A program made the position numbers and the translations under genes. This document shows, piece by piece, positions 29,024 to 37,949 of a stretch of DNA of 64,000 nt (positions within the stretch are counted from its first letter, which is position 1; the number at the start of each line of letters is the position of its first letter). Location: positions 124,001 through 188,000 of the forward strand of contig BGKB01000104.1 of the NCBI GenBank assembly GCA_003116975.1, given 5' to 3'. The stretch comes from Aurantiochytrium sp. KH105 (Eukaryota; Sar; Bigyra; Thraustochytrida; Thraustochytriidae). The notes beneath the pieces were generated by a model. The model made no database searches, had not been told where the DNA came from, and saw only the letters and a list, made by a program, of their open reading frames with translations.

Positions 29024-30478
29024 TCATGACTTCTCCAAACATTCTTCATTGTCCTCTTTTTCCCGTAAGAGACACTTTGAGATAGGCACGGGAATAAAGT
29101 CGTTGTCCATGTACTTGTAGAGAATGGGTGCTTGGGCCATGGAAGGAGCCCCAAGATCAAAACCGACATATGCCTGCGGACATCGAGTTTCGATAGCCAT
29201 CACAGCCGCTTGGCGTTGTGCGTGGTCAACCTGAAGTTGCCATACGTTCAAGCGCGCTGCGCCTGATACATCAGCCATGAAGGCTTGAATTTGGGAAAAG
29301 CCAGCCGTGAGACCAACCCCCATGCGATAGTATGCAGGCACGCTCGCATCTCCAAGGACGATCAAAGGTTGATTTCCAATTTTTGCTTCGATTGCAGCAC
29401 GTCCAAGATGGTGCACCGAAAGTCTGAGCATGCGCGCCGTTCGTGGCTTCTGGCCCTGTAGCCTTGGTAAGATAACCTCGTCAATGATCTTGCTTCGGTC
29501 TCTAGCATGACTCCGAAAGAGAACTTGCACTTCGCAGGTGTCGGCAAATGCGCGAGAAAAGACTGCCACAACTTCGTCAACGCCGCCTTGACTGCTTACG
29601 TAAAAAGGGTCACCTTTGCCAAGGTCAGTGAGGTTCTCGCACGACGGCACCATCGCAAGCCACGACCATTGATGAATTTGCGACGCTTCCTTTGGTTGAT
29701 ACGCTTTGCCGTGCCAGCGTACCACTTCAGGGTCCTGGCGCGGAATCTGAGCACCCCGGGCCCAGACTGCCGCGCTTCCGGAGGCGTCAACATAAAGGTC
29801 AAACTCGCTTCGCGCCGCTGCACCCTCATAGGTTAATGTGCTTCCCAGATGAACATTTACGCCAGCCCCGGCCGCCAGCAAGAGCACAAAGGCTTCAAGA
29901 CTCTTGCAGCATATCGTGTAGACATCCACGCGCCAGTCGTCGAGCCGTGCATGTTTCTCATAATCAAACCCTTCTCGCGCGACCTGGAAAAAGCCCACAC
30001 GCTCGAGCCAATCCACCACTTGGCTCCATGGCGCCGAGTAAACGTCGAACCACACTTCCCTCGTGTATGCCGCTCGCTTTTCCCATACATCCACGTCGTG
30101 CCCGCCCTCCAGAACGGCCCGTGCGGCCGTGACGAGTCCCACGGGCCCGCCGCCCAGAATGGCAATTCTCTTTCCGACTTGGCGACCGCAGCTGCTCTTG
30201 TTCCCTGTCGAGGCATTGTAAAAAGAATCTTCATCGTTGTCCAGGTCCAGGTCCAGGTCCAGGTCCCTATGGTGCGCGCTGAGCTCGGCGAGCGGTCTCA
30301 CGATCTCCCGTGTCACCGCGAGCGTCTCCGGGGCGGTGGCTTTGCGCGGCTGCGCCGCGACCTCGGCCAGTGACAGCCGCAGCGGGCTCCAGTCCGTCGC
30401 CGCCGCCCCACGCGCCGCCGCCGGCAGCAGCAGCAGCAGCAGCAGCAGCGGCGGCAGCGGTGCGGCCGGGACCTGCAT
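29024..30478 (-). CDS. Secretory-pathway FAD-dependent oxidoreductase (MICAL/UbiH-like fold)
   Basis: A 484-residue protein from ATG 30478; upstream in-frame codons lack support and overlap the neighbouring gene's 5' region. Residues 1-25 form a signal peptide with a run of eight leucines encoded by a CTG/CAG repeat. A short Asp-Leu repeat (DLDLDLDLD) lies at about 75-85. The Rossmann FAD motif GGGPVG with a following acidic EK lies at about 106-130. A GDASVPAYYRMGVGLTAGF motif near 390 matches the second FAD-contacting GD motif of class A flavoprotein monooxygenases. The middle segment (LLLAAGAGVNVHLG) recalls MICAL-type monooxygenase domains. The substrate is unknown. An ER or extracellular location is inferred from the signal peptide. 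It diverges from the coiled-coil gene over about 207 bases. Confidence 0.7.
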   Translation of the reverse strand: MQVPAAPLPPLLLLLLLLPAAARGAAATDWSPLRLSLAEVAAQPRKATAPETLAVTREIVRPLAELSAHHRDLDLDLDLDNDEDSFYNASTGNKSSCGRQVGKRIAILGGGPVGLVTAARAVLEGGHDVDVWEKRAAYTREVWFDVYSAPWSQVVDWLERVGFFQVAREGFDYEKHARLDDWRVDVYTICCKSLEAFVLLLAAGAGVNVHLGSTLTYEGAAARSEFDLYVDASGSAAVWARGAQIPRQDPEVVRWHGKAYQPKEASQIHQWSWLAMVPSCENLTDLGKGDPFYVSSQGGVDEVVAVFSRAFADTCEVQVLFRSHARDRSKIIDEVILPRLQGQKPRTARMLRLSVHHLGRAAIEAKIGNQPLIVLGDASVPAYYRMGVGLTAGFSQIQAFMADVSGAARLNVWQLQVDHAQRQAAVMAIETRCPQAYVGFDLGAPSMAQAPILYKYMDNDFIPVPISKCLLREKEDNEECLEKS

Positions 30479-30685
30479 GGGCTGGCCAGCGTTGCTTTTT
30501 TGCCTCGCCCTCGTCGCCTCTTCGCGCCTATTCGCGACTATTCGTCTGGGCGAGTCGAGGTCTGGTCTCTTATGCAGCAGGCAGAGACCGTTTGCCGTGC
30601 AGTGCTCGGGTCCGCGGCCTTGCGTAGCGGCGCGTTGCGGGGCGTGCCTGGCTCGAGCGGCGGCGGCGGCGGCAGTGCGGGCAGT
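30479..30685. promoter_or_regulatory. Short divergent promoter between flavoprotein and coiled-coil genes
   Basis: About 207 bases separate the two divergent ATGs, the shortest divergent spacing in the window. GC-rich, with GGCGGC repeats at about 30658-30673. No clear TATA element is seen. Shared regulation is inferred from distance. Confidence 0.45.
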
Positions 30686-31408
30686 ATGGCCGCGACGGGG
30701 CGCCGCCTGCACGTGCAGGAGCTGGATGTCGCCAGCGCCGAGGGGGACATCGACAAGGACCGGCTGCTGGAGCGCCAGCAGACCGAGCTGCTCGCGGCGC
30801 AGGAGCGGGCCGCCGACCTCGAGCTGCAGCTTCGCAGGGCCCGCGAGAGAGAGGCCCATCTCGTCCTGGCAGCCGCCCCCAAGGGCGACTGCGTGTCCCC
30901 GACACTGCTGCCGTTCAAGGAGAACATTAGCTCCTTCTCGTCGTCGACGTCGTCCATGTCACAACTCTACAAGTGGGGCGAGCGCGAGCTGCAAAATAGT
31001 CAACATGCGCTTAAACAGGCACAGACCCGCGCAGGTTCGCTCGAAAAAGAAGTGAGCACTCTTCGCGCGCGTCTCCACGAACTCGAAACGCGCGTGCAGG
31101 ATCTCGAGGCAGAAAACCGCGTCGCCGTGGACTATATGCTTCGTCAAAGGGTTTATACACAGCGCGGGCCTTGCGACGAGCCCGACGTGGTCGCTGAGCA
31201 TGTACACTTTCTGCAGACTCTCTTGAAAGAGAGGAAAATCAATTTTCCCGTCACACACGTTCGCGAAAATGTATATCTCTTCCGCGACACAGAGCTTGAC
31301 CTCGTCGTGCATCAGGGTCGTCTCCTCGTACGCACAGAGGATGGAAACCTTCAGGACTTTCTTGAATTATTGGCAAAACGACCCGTTGCGTCGCCGCTGA
31401 AAGTGTAG
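30686..31408 (+). CDS. Small coiled-coil protein, function unknown
   Basis: Starting at ATG 30686 (MAATGRRLHVQELD) gives 240 residues; an in-frame ATG at 30572 would add 38. About 15-60 and 95-150 form coiled-coil heptads separated by a Ser/Thr-rich linker. The C-terminal 90 residues are more globular (VHFLQTLLKERKINFPVTHV, then ENVYLFRDTELDLVVHQGRLLVR), suggesting a small alpha/beta domain. I do not recognise the family. Confidence 0.7.
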   Translation: MAATGRRLHVQELDVASAEGDIDKDRLLERQQTELLAAQERAADLELQLRRAREREAHLVLAAAPKGDCVSPTLLPFKENISSFSSSTSSMSQLYKWGERELQNSQHALKQAQTRAGSLEKEVSTLRARLHELETRVQDLEAENRVAVDYMLRQRVYTQRGPCDEPDVVAEHVHFLQTLLKERKINFPVTHVRENVYLFRDTELDLVVHQGRLLVRTEDGNLQDFLELLAKRPVASPLKV

Positions 31409-32036
31409 AGACCATTCCTGCCTGACTTTCCTCGGAAAGCACCGAGTAAAAAAAAGGAGAGGAGAAAATGGGAGAAGATAAAAGCTTTCAAGAGGTTCTT
31501 TTCATGTGTGTGTGGAAAAGATGAGCAAGGGCGAATGTTACGGCCGGGCAGAGCGTCAGGAGCGAGCCATCGAATGGGACGCTCTGGCTCTGACGCAAAC
31601 CCAGCAGCATCGCTGCAAAGCTCCGAAGGAGAATGTTTACAAAACGGGTAATCTTTGCATATTTCTTCATGCACTCTGCCTTTCAATTCTCTTTTCAGAA
31701 TCTACATGCCGTCTTTTCGTGTTTCAAATTGGCTAACTTTTATCAATGAGTAGCACCGTGACTAAGATTACATATTGATCTCCAAGTATATGCGCAGCTC
31801 ATCTTGCGGGAAAGAAAAGAAGAGAATGAGTGCGTTTTTGTGAAAAGAAAAGCTCGAATACAAGAGAACGCCATCGGCTCCTTGAAAGGTCTCAGATTTT
31901 TTTTGTGATTCTTTTTCCGCTGGTAATTTTGTGTTTCATTTTGTGGGGGTGGGGGTGGGAGGGGGGGATTGAAAATCGATTTGTGTCATGTATATCTGCG
32001 ACGACGGCGGCGAGCAAGAAATACATTTAGCAGAAT
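31409..32036. other. Convergent intergenic gap
   Basis: A 3' UTR-type gap between the coiled-coil gene and spermidine synthase: AT-rich, with a G-rich run at 31944-31967. No gene is supported. Confidence 0.45.
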
Positions 32037-33065
32037 CTAGCGCGACGAAGAGGACGCCACGCGATACGCGATGAAACCCAAGGCAAGGGCTCCAAGTGCC
32101 GCCAAGGTCGCAGCACCATTTACATGCACAGAAACCTGATGACGCGCCACACTCGCCTGTTTGCGGGCCGGGCCAATCACATCCTCGGCAAACTTGGGCA
32201 GCACGAAGGCCGCGCGATGGGCCTCCTCGCTGTAGTATCGCAGACCCTGGAGCTCGCAAGATCGGCTCGGAACACTCAGCTGCGCCGCAGGGTTCCGCGA
32301 GCACATAACAAATCCAATCTGCCCACTCGGATACGTCGGTACAGTTGCGTAGGAATAATTCACAGTAGGAAAGAGAGTTCCGCATCGCTGCATCATATCC
32401 TTGATCAGAGGGAGGTGCAGCCACATGCACTCACCGAGGTTGATGAAGATGCCGTCCTCGGGGTCGAGGCGGTTCCGCGCCTTTTCGAAAAAGTCCGCCT
32501 CGTAGAGCGTCTCCGCAGGGCCGACCGGGTCGCTCGAGTCCACAATGATTACATCAAACACCTTCTTTGTCGTCTCGAGAAACTTGGCACCGTCCTCGTG
32601 CAGCAGCGTGACGCGCGGGTCATTGAACCCAGTCGCAATGGTGTCGCCAAGGAACTTCTTTGACAGCTCCGGAACTTGCTCGTCAATCTCGCACATGACA
32701 ATCTCCTCCAGGCATGCGTGTCGGCACAGTTCGCGCACCACGCCTCCGTCTCCTCCACCAATCAGCAGCACGCGGCGCGGGCTAGGGTGCGCAAACAAGG
32801 GCAAATGGGTGATCATCTCCTGATACGAGAACTCGTCGCGCTCCGTGAGCTGGATCACTCCGTCCAGGACGAGCACCTTGCCGTACGTCGCGGACTGGAA
32901 CACCAAGACATCCTGCAGACGCGAGCGCCCCTCGTGCAGGATCTCCTTCACCTCCAGCGACATGCGTTGGCCGGGCCACATCACTTCGGACTCCGTGAAC
33001 CATCCATTGCGCACCCGCGACGTTGACGGCGGCGGCGACGACGACGACGCGCTTCCCGCCTGCAT
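32037..33065 (-). CDS. SRM: Spermidine synthase with C-terminal membrane anchor
   Basis: A 342-residue aminopropyltransferase transferring aminopropyl from decarboxylated SAM to putrescine. I start at 33065 (MQAGSASS); a start at 33164 would add a basic 33-residue leader. After a Ser/Pro-rich N-terminus, the family region begins with WFTESEVMWPGQRMSLEVKE. Signature elements are YQEMITHLPLFAHP, the dcSAM loop VLLIGGGDGGVVRE (about 99-112), CEIDEQV and DSSDPVGPAETLYE. All are as in active spermidine synthases, and the YQEM/DSSD context favours spermidine over spermine specificity. Unusually, residues beyond about 300 add a linker and a final hydrophobic segment (ATLAALGALALGFIAYRV) ending in SSSSR, a tail-anchor pattern not usual in this soluble enzyme. 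Confidence 0.93.
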   Translation of the reverse strand: MQAGSASSSSPPPSTSRVRNGWFTESEVMWPGQRMSLEVKEILHEGRSRLQDVLVFQSATYGKVLVLDGVIQLTERDEFSYQEMITHLPLFAHPSPRRVLLIGGGDGGVVRELCRHACLEEIVMCEIDEQVPELSKKFLGDTIATGFNDPRVTLLHEDGAKFLETTKKVFDVIIVDSSDPVGPAETLYEADFFEKARNRLDPEDGIFINLGECMWLHLPLIKDMMQRCGTLFPTVNYSYATVPTYPSGQIGFVMCSRNPAAQLSVPSRSCELQGLRYYSEEAHRAAFVLPKFAEDVIGPARKQASVARHQVSVHVNGAATLAALGALALGFIAYRVASSSSR

Positions 33066-33780
33066 CTTTCTCTCTCTGCTCTTCCTCGCGCGCTGCGGCA
33101 AACCTGGCCCTCGACTCGGCTCGACTCGACTCGAGCTCAGCGATCCGACTCTGCTGCGCTCCAATCCAGCTCCATCAAACAGTCAACCAATGGCCACTGG
33201 CTGCCGCGACGCATTTGACGCGCATCGAGATTGGAACGTTTGGAATTTCTAAAGCGGCTGGAGCACAAAAAAATCTCTTATAAAATCGCGGGTCCTTCAC
33301 CTTTTGTTTTTATCTAACCTATTCGATCCAAGGAGAAGGTGTTTGGAGACCAAGACCAGAACCAAGACCAAAACCAGGACCAAAACCAAGACCAAAACCA
33401 AGACCAAAACCAAGACCAAAACCAAGACCAAAACCAAGACCAAAACCAAAGACCAAAACCAAAACCAAAACCAAAATCTTTCTGATGAGCATAGCCACTA
33501 TCCTTGCTTGAGCTCAATGTGCAGTGACAGCTACGTCACATTTGATCAACAAACAACAATACGAAGGGTCCATCTTGGGCAGAATTGCAGGACACCTTCG
33601 GCGATACAAGTATAGGAAGATAGCCAGGAGATTCTTATGCTTTATGTAAACTTTTTTTGAATGAAGAACCGGCGCCGAAAGGAGCTCACGGGTCGCAAGC
33701 CCTTGATCAGAAATAAAGACAAGAATAAAGCAAGGCCCAGGGGCCCCGAAAGTCTGTCTTTCTTCCCAAAGAGAGACACA
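33066..33780. other. Gap with 5' flank of spermidine synthase and a minisatellite
   Basis: The part next to the spermidine synthase ATG is rich in CTCGA units (33107-33135). A 12-bp minisatellite occupies 33349-33475. The remainder is the 3' flank of the G8-domain gene. No gene is supported. Confidence 0.45.
33349..33475. repeat. ACCAAGACCAAA minisatellite
   Basis: About ten imperfect copies of the 12-base unit ACCAAGACCAAA, itself two six-base halves. It reads as Thr-Lys repeats on one strand and Phe-Trp-Ser on the other, but neither frame has coding context. Confidence 0.9.
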
Positions 33781-36700
33781 TCACGCATTCACGCTAGCTA
33801 TACTTGTGCTAGATTTCGCCTTTGTACATGGAAGGAGTCCCGGTCGGCGCTTGACGAGGATCACGCCAGCCGCGATGATCACTACTGCTGCTGCTGCCGC
33901 GGCGCCGGCGACTGCAGCAACCGGAAAGTCAGCACTGTTCGCACCATTGTTCGCACCATTGTTCATGTCAACTTTCACGCAATAGTGGCTGTCACTCGAG
34001 GAAAGCTCGCAGCCATTCGCAAGCAGGGTCACCTGACCTCCCCACATGATGGGCGGAATTCGCATTCCATTGTTTTCAAAGTATGTGGTCCCCAACACTC
34101 CATCAGCGGGAGGCTCGGAAAAGTCGAGGGTCTCCATCCGTTGCTGCACCAAACGCAGATGCAGAAGCTCGCTCGAGCTGTCATAGTAATACAAATCACC
34201 ATTGCCTTGACGAACTTCATCCACCGAACCCGCAGCAGTAAACTCGTGCCGACACGTTGACCACTCCTCGTAACACCAATACGCAGCGTCGTAGAAAATC
34301 TCAAAGCTCGTACCCACGGGATAAGGCAGTGCGACCATGACAATGTCAACCTCGTCAATCTGCATAAATGTGAAGTTCGCCTGGACAGGGCTGCCCGCAT
34401 CAAATTGAATCAGCCACCCTGGGCCATCGGTCGGTCCCGTGACCACAGTGTTTACCGACAGAGGCAAGCCCACTTCGTCGGGGCTACCCTCTTGACCCAA
34501 GTGTGTCACGGACCCGATGCGTGGACAGTCTTTCCGAGGCGTCTCGCCGTTCCCACAGACTTGGTCACTGTCGAAGGCCTCGCGAAGAACCGGATTGTGA
34601 TCGATTGTAATGCTCGCCACCCCGCGCAATTTGCCCGTCTCGGGAGAGATGCGGTCACATGCATACCATTCGCCACCTAAATCAGTAATCAGCTCACACG
34701 TGTCATCCATGCGCCACCACTCGATACCTTCGCGCGCCGCACCAATGAGCTTGGGCGCGCTCGCGTCGGAAATTCCGCTCTCGCGAAAAACAGTGCCATC
34801 GTAGTCGTACCAGGACGCCAGATATCCACTGACAGAGAGATAGTCCTCTTCGGAAGGGCGGACAAGATTGCTGCGATTGACGGACTCGTAGCGGATATTG
34901 CGCGTTGCTTGAAGCACTCCAGGCACGTACCGATCGCTGTGCGTGAGGAACCTCCACACCGGCGAACCCCCCATGCCACAATTGCGAAAAGTAAGGCCAT
35001 CAATCTCGTGCATTTGCGCTGTATCGTACCACTCAAACCCAACATGATCTCCAAACCATCGCGTCGCGAACCAGTGCGAAGTTTGGCTTGGGTTTTCAGG
35101 GAGAAACACTCCAGTTTTGCACACCGTCAACATGTTCGTCACAAAGTGGATGCCCAGAATTGCCAACGCGCGAGTCGTATCATGAGCTTCGAGGCCGCGA
35201 ATGGTTGACCGCTGTCCCCACATGTTTAGTCCCCAGTTGGAAAGGAAGACCTTTGTATTGTTGAACTCCAAGGGGCACTCCACATACCTGTCCGTTTCCA
35301 TGCCGTCTTCGGGCTCGGCAAGACACATGGTCGACCGGCCAAAGATTTGCCGCCCAGGATTGTACACGAGCGCATCCGAGTCATCGTCTTGATGACCCAA
35401 GAGTCCACCCACGTAGATGCATGACGCCATGACCCACCAGAACCCAGAAGAGTGACAGCTGTTTCCGTCAAACTCGAGAAACGGGCGTTCGTGTGGCGCC
35501 AGATTAGGCGCCGGATCGACGTTTCGAAAGTTCATGATGGGTCGTTCCAATTTCACGATCGCAATACCAGCGTAGCCACCACTCATGGCGTTCCCTACGT
35601 AGCGGTTTGCGCAATTTGTAATGTATAGTCCACTCGCCGTCGTATCGGCGGGCTGGGTCAAGTCCTCACTGCTGCTCACATCATCCATGAATTGCGCAAA
35701 TGCTGTGCGCGGCGACTCCATAAAGTGCACGTGAGCGCCCAAGTTGTACGCAATGGTGTTGTTCTCTTCCACGCCGTCTTCTCCCGTATAGTAGCACTGT
35801 CCAATCGCGTCGTATGCAACATTATCTTGCAGCAACGTATTGTTCGTACCGTGAATTGTGGCGCATCGGTAAAATGAATGGTAGATGCTCGAGTGTTTGA
35901 GGTACGATTCAGAACCACTCTCTCCCATCAGATGCAGGTGAAACGGGTATCGTGCAAGTTGATTTGTCTGGCCCATTCGATACAGTTGAACACCCTCAAA
36001 TCGTGCTGCTGCATTTTCCCCCATGGCGATCGTGTGCCCACCGTACCCTGTTAGGAAGCGTCCTTCGCACGGATAGTCCCCGAGCATCTCATCGTAGCAT
36101 GGCGTCATGTCGTCGTCTGTAGGTTCCGATGACGGGTCGCCTTGGATGACAATGTTGCGCGTCAAAAGGCCTACCTCACCCTGGTACTCCGGACCGCCAT
36201 AATGCGTGTACTCCAGCGCAGTGTCGAGAGTCACGCTCGAGAACTCCCCGCTTATGGCCACATTTGTGATCGTGCGGACTTCATTTCGATGCCAGTCACG
36301 CGCATCCTTGATTTCGGTACCGGTAAGGACCACCTGTTGTCCAACTTGCCAGTTCACGCGATGCTGCAGATAAATTGTTGTGTCCGAAGCATTAGCTGTT
36401 GACGCGAGACGCGTCCAGGTCGGATGGTAGATTGCCCCGTGGATGTCCAGTACACCATTGCCTTGCGCCACGAGTCCCTTGTACTCGGGCGCTGCGGGCA
36501 AGGTCGTTGGGCGCTCTCCGTGGAGGGTGATGGTGATGGAGCTGCTTAGACGGCATGTCTCGGAGCCCATGACGAGCTTTCCCAAGACGAGAATGCCCCT
36601 CGCGCTGAGGCTGATGTCTTCGTCTGCGAAAATAAGTTCCGACGTCTCTGGTACCGTGATGATTCCGAAGACATCTCCGGCCGTCAACGAGCATCCGCCT

Positions 36701-37056
36701 ACAATCACGCGCGTATTTTCTGGCAAGACGATATCCTCGCCGTCGCCTGGCACGCTACCTGAGGTCCATGTTGCGCTGTCTTCCCACTCCGAAAGTCCTG
36801 CTTCATCGTGAGGGCAGGCGTCTTGCGCGTCCCAGTTATCCGGTGGAGAGTTTGGTGTGTACCTGAGCGACACCACCTCGCTCGCCGCCGCCATCGACAC
36901 CAGATCTGCGGTGTCAAAGCCAGAATCTGCCGGGTATTGCGGCGCGCCCGGCGCCACGCTCCGCACGCATTGCGCGCTGGCCTCGTGGACCACCATGGCC
37001 GCCACAAGCAGCACGCCCAGCGCAGTCATCCTCCTCCTCCTTATCATCAACGTCAT
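33781..37056 (-). CDS. Type I membrane protein with G8 domain and parallel beta-helix (CEMIP/TMEM2/PKHD1L1-like)
   Basis: I start at 37056 (MTLMIRRRRMTAL), giving 1091 residues with a clean signal peptide (LGVLLVAAMVVHEASA); an ATG at 37140 adds 28 residues. The G8 domain covers about 88-200 (ATWTSGSVPGDGEDIVLP, then several beta-strand glycines). A right-handed beta-helix-type region with repeated Asn/Gly turns follows (about 225-800), including WQVGQQVVLTG and HLHLMGESGSESYLKHSSIY, which resemble the CEMIP/TMEM2 and fibrocystin families. Near the C-terminus a single TM helix of Ala/Val/Ile (about 1050-1075) is followed by a short basic cytosolic tail. CEMIP and TMEM2 act in hyaluronan depolymerisation in vertebrates; activity here is unknown. 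It is probably a cell-surface carbohydrate-binding or modifying protein. Confidence 0.82.
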   Translation of the reverse strand: MTLMIRRRRMTALGVLLVAAMVVHEASAQCVRSVAPGAPQYPADSGFDTADLVSMAAASEVVSLRYTPNSPPDNWDAQDACPHDEAGLSEWEDSATWTSGSVPGDGEDIVLPENTRVIVGGCSLTAGDVFGIITVPETSELIFADEDISLSARGILVLGKLVMGSETCRLSSSITITLHGERPTTLPAAPEYKGLVAQGNGVLDIHGAIYHPTWTRLASTANASDTTIYLQHRVNWQVGQQVVLTGTEIKDARDWHRNEVRTITNVAISGEFSSVTLDTALEYTHYGGPEYQGEVGLLTRNIVIQGDPSSEPTDDDMTPCYDEMLGDYPCEGRFLTGYGGHTIAMGENAAARFEGVQLYRMGQTNQLARYPFHLHLMGESGSESYLKHSSIYHSFYRCATIHGTNNTLLQDNVAYDAIGQCYYTGEDGVEENNTIAYNLGAHVHFMESPRTAFAQFMDDVSSSEDLTQPADTTASGLYITNCANRYVGNAMSGGYAGIAIVKLERPIMNFRNVDPAPNLAPHERPFLEFDGNSCHSSGFWWVMASCIYVGGLLGHQDDDSDALVYNPGRQIFGRSTMCLAEPEDGMETDRYVECPLEFNNTKVFLSNWGLNMWGQRSTIRGLEAHDTTRALAILGIHFVTNMLTVCKTGVFLPENPSQTSHWFATRWFGDHVGFEWYDTAQMHEIDGLTFRNCGMGGSPVWRFLTHSDRYVPGVLQATRNIRYESVNRSNLVRPSEEDYLSVSGYLASWYDYDGTVFRESGISDASAPKLIGAAREGIEWWRMDDTCELITDLGGEWYACDRISPETGKLRGVASITIDHNPVLREAFDSDQVCGNGETPRKDCPRIGSVTHLGQEGSPDEVGLPLSVNTVVTGPTDGPGWLIQFDAGSPVQANFTFMQIDEVDIVMVALPYPVGTSFEIFYDAAYWCYEEWSTCRHEFTAAGSVDEVRQGNGDLYYYDSSSELLHLRLVQQRMETLDFSEPPADGVLGTTYFENNGMRIPPIMWGGQVTLLANGCELSSSDSHYCVKVDMNNGANNGANSADFPVAAVAGAAAAAAVVIIAAGVILVKRRPGLLPCTKAKSSTSIASVNA

Positions 37057-37949
37057 CGTCGTTGTCGTCGTTCTTTTATCGTCACCGATCAGGATTTGCT
37101 TTGCCCAGCTGCCAGGCTCGGGTTGTTGCACGCTCGACATCCAATCTAGTGCGCTGCGCCGAGATGGCCGACCAGCTGGTCGGTCACGAAAGTGCTCTCG
37201 TCCTGCACTTGGCAGGTTGGCCGCGCTGCACTCCTTTCCTGTTAGTGGACACTAGCAATACTAGACCTGTAAAAGAGGGGAGCTGGCTTGCGTATAGCGG
37301 GTTTTTAGCTGGGCCTGGCCCGCAGCCGCCATCGAGAGATGGCCCAGGCGGACAAGTCGCTCTTACTAAACATTAGTCTCCATGCACGTGCACCTCGGCG
37401 AGACAGTAGGTACTACGACGTGGAGATGCACCGCCTGCTGGCTGCTGGCCGAGAGACCCAGTCGCCTTTTAGCATATACTACTGGAAATGCAACCAGCAA
37501 CCCATATCTCCTGCCAGGCTGGTGGCTGGCGGCACGCGCGCCCCAGATCTGGCCCGGCCCGGCCCGACTCGGCTCCGCTCGGCTCCGCTCGGCGGTGATG
37601 GCGACCAGGCTGCTGCGCATGGTCACAATTGACGCGAAGGTACTCGTGCGCGCGAGGACGCAAAATCGTGTGCGCGAGGACACATAATAGTGTGCGCGAG
37701 GACAGGGTGCGCGTGAGGACCCTCGTGCGCGCGGGGATGCGAGGTTTGGACCCTCTCGTCTCGGAGAGAAACGCGATCTTGCGCGTCCAGAGCGAACTTG
37801 GGCGCTCCGGTCCGCCTGCGCGAGGGCGTGAAGATGCAGATACACGCCCGTGCAGACACGCATCGAGGAAGAGGGAAGTGACGGAGCGAGGAAGCGAGGA
37901 AGCGAGGAAGCGAGGAAGCGAGGAAGCGAGGACGCGAGGAAGCGGCGCC
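37057..37949. promoter_or_regulatory. Divergent 5' region with repeats
   Basis: Between the G8-domain gene and the alpha/beta hydrolase. It contains a GGCTCCGCTC pair at about 37570-37592, several degenerate copies of GTGCGCGAGGAC at 37645-37735, and an 8-bp minisatellite at 37886-37944 abutting the hydrolase ATG. ORFs on both strands are repeat-driven. Confidence 0.45.
37886..37944. repeat. GAAGCGAG 8-bp minisatellite directly upstream of hydrolase ATG
   Basis: About seven tandem GAAGCGAG units, one with GACGCGAG, end five bases before the ATG at 37950. The frame of the hydrolase stays open through the repeat. Confidence 0.9.

Noticed and set aside
33349-33475. Possible CRISPR-like array
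   Set aside because: Units are contiguous with no spacers, and the genome is eukaryotic; it is a minisatellite.
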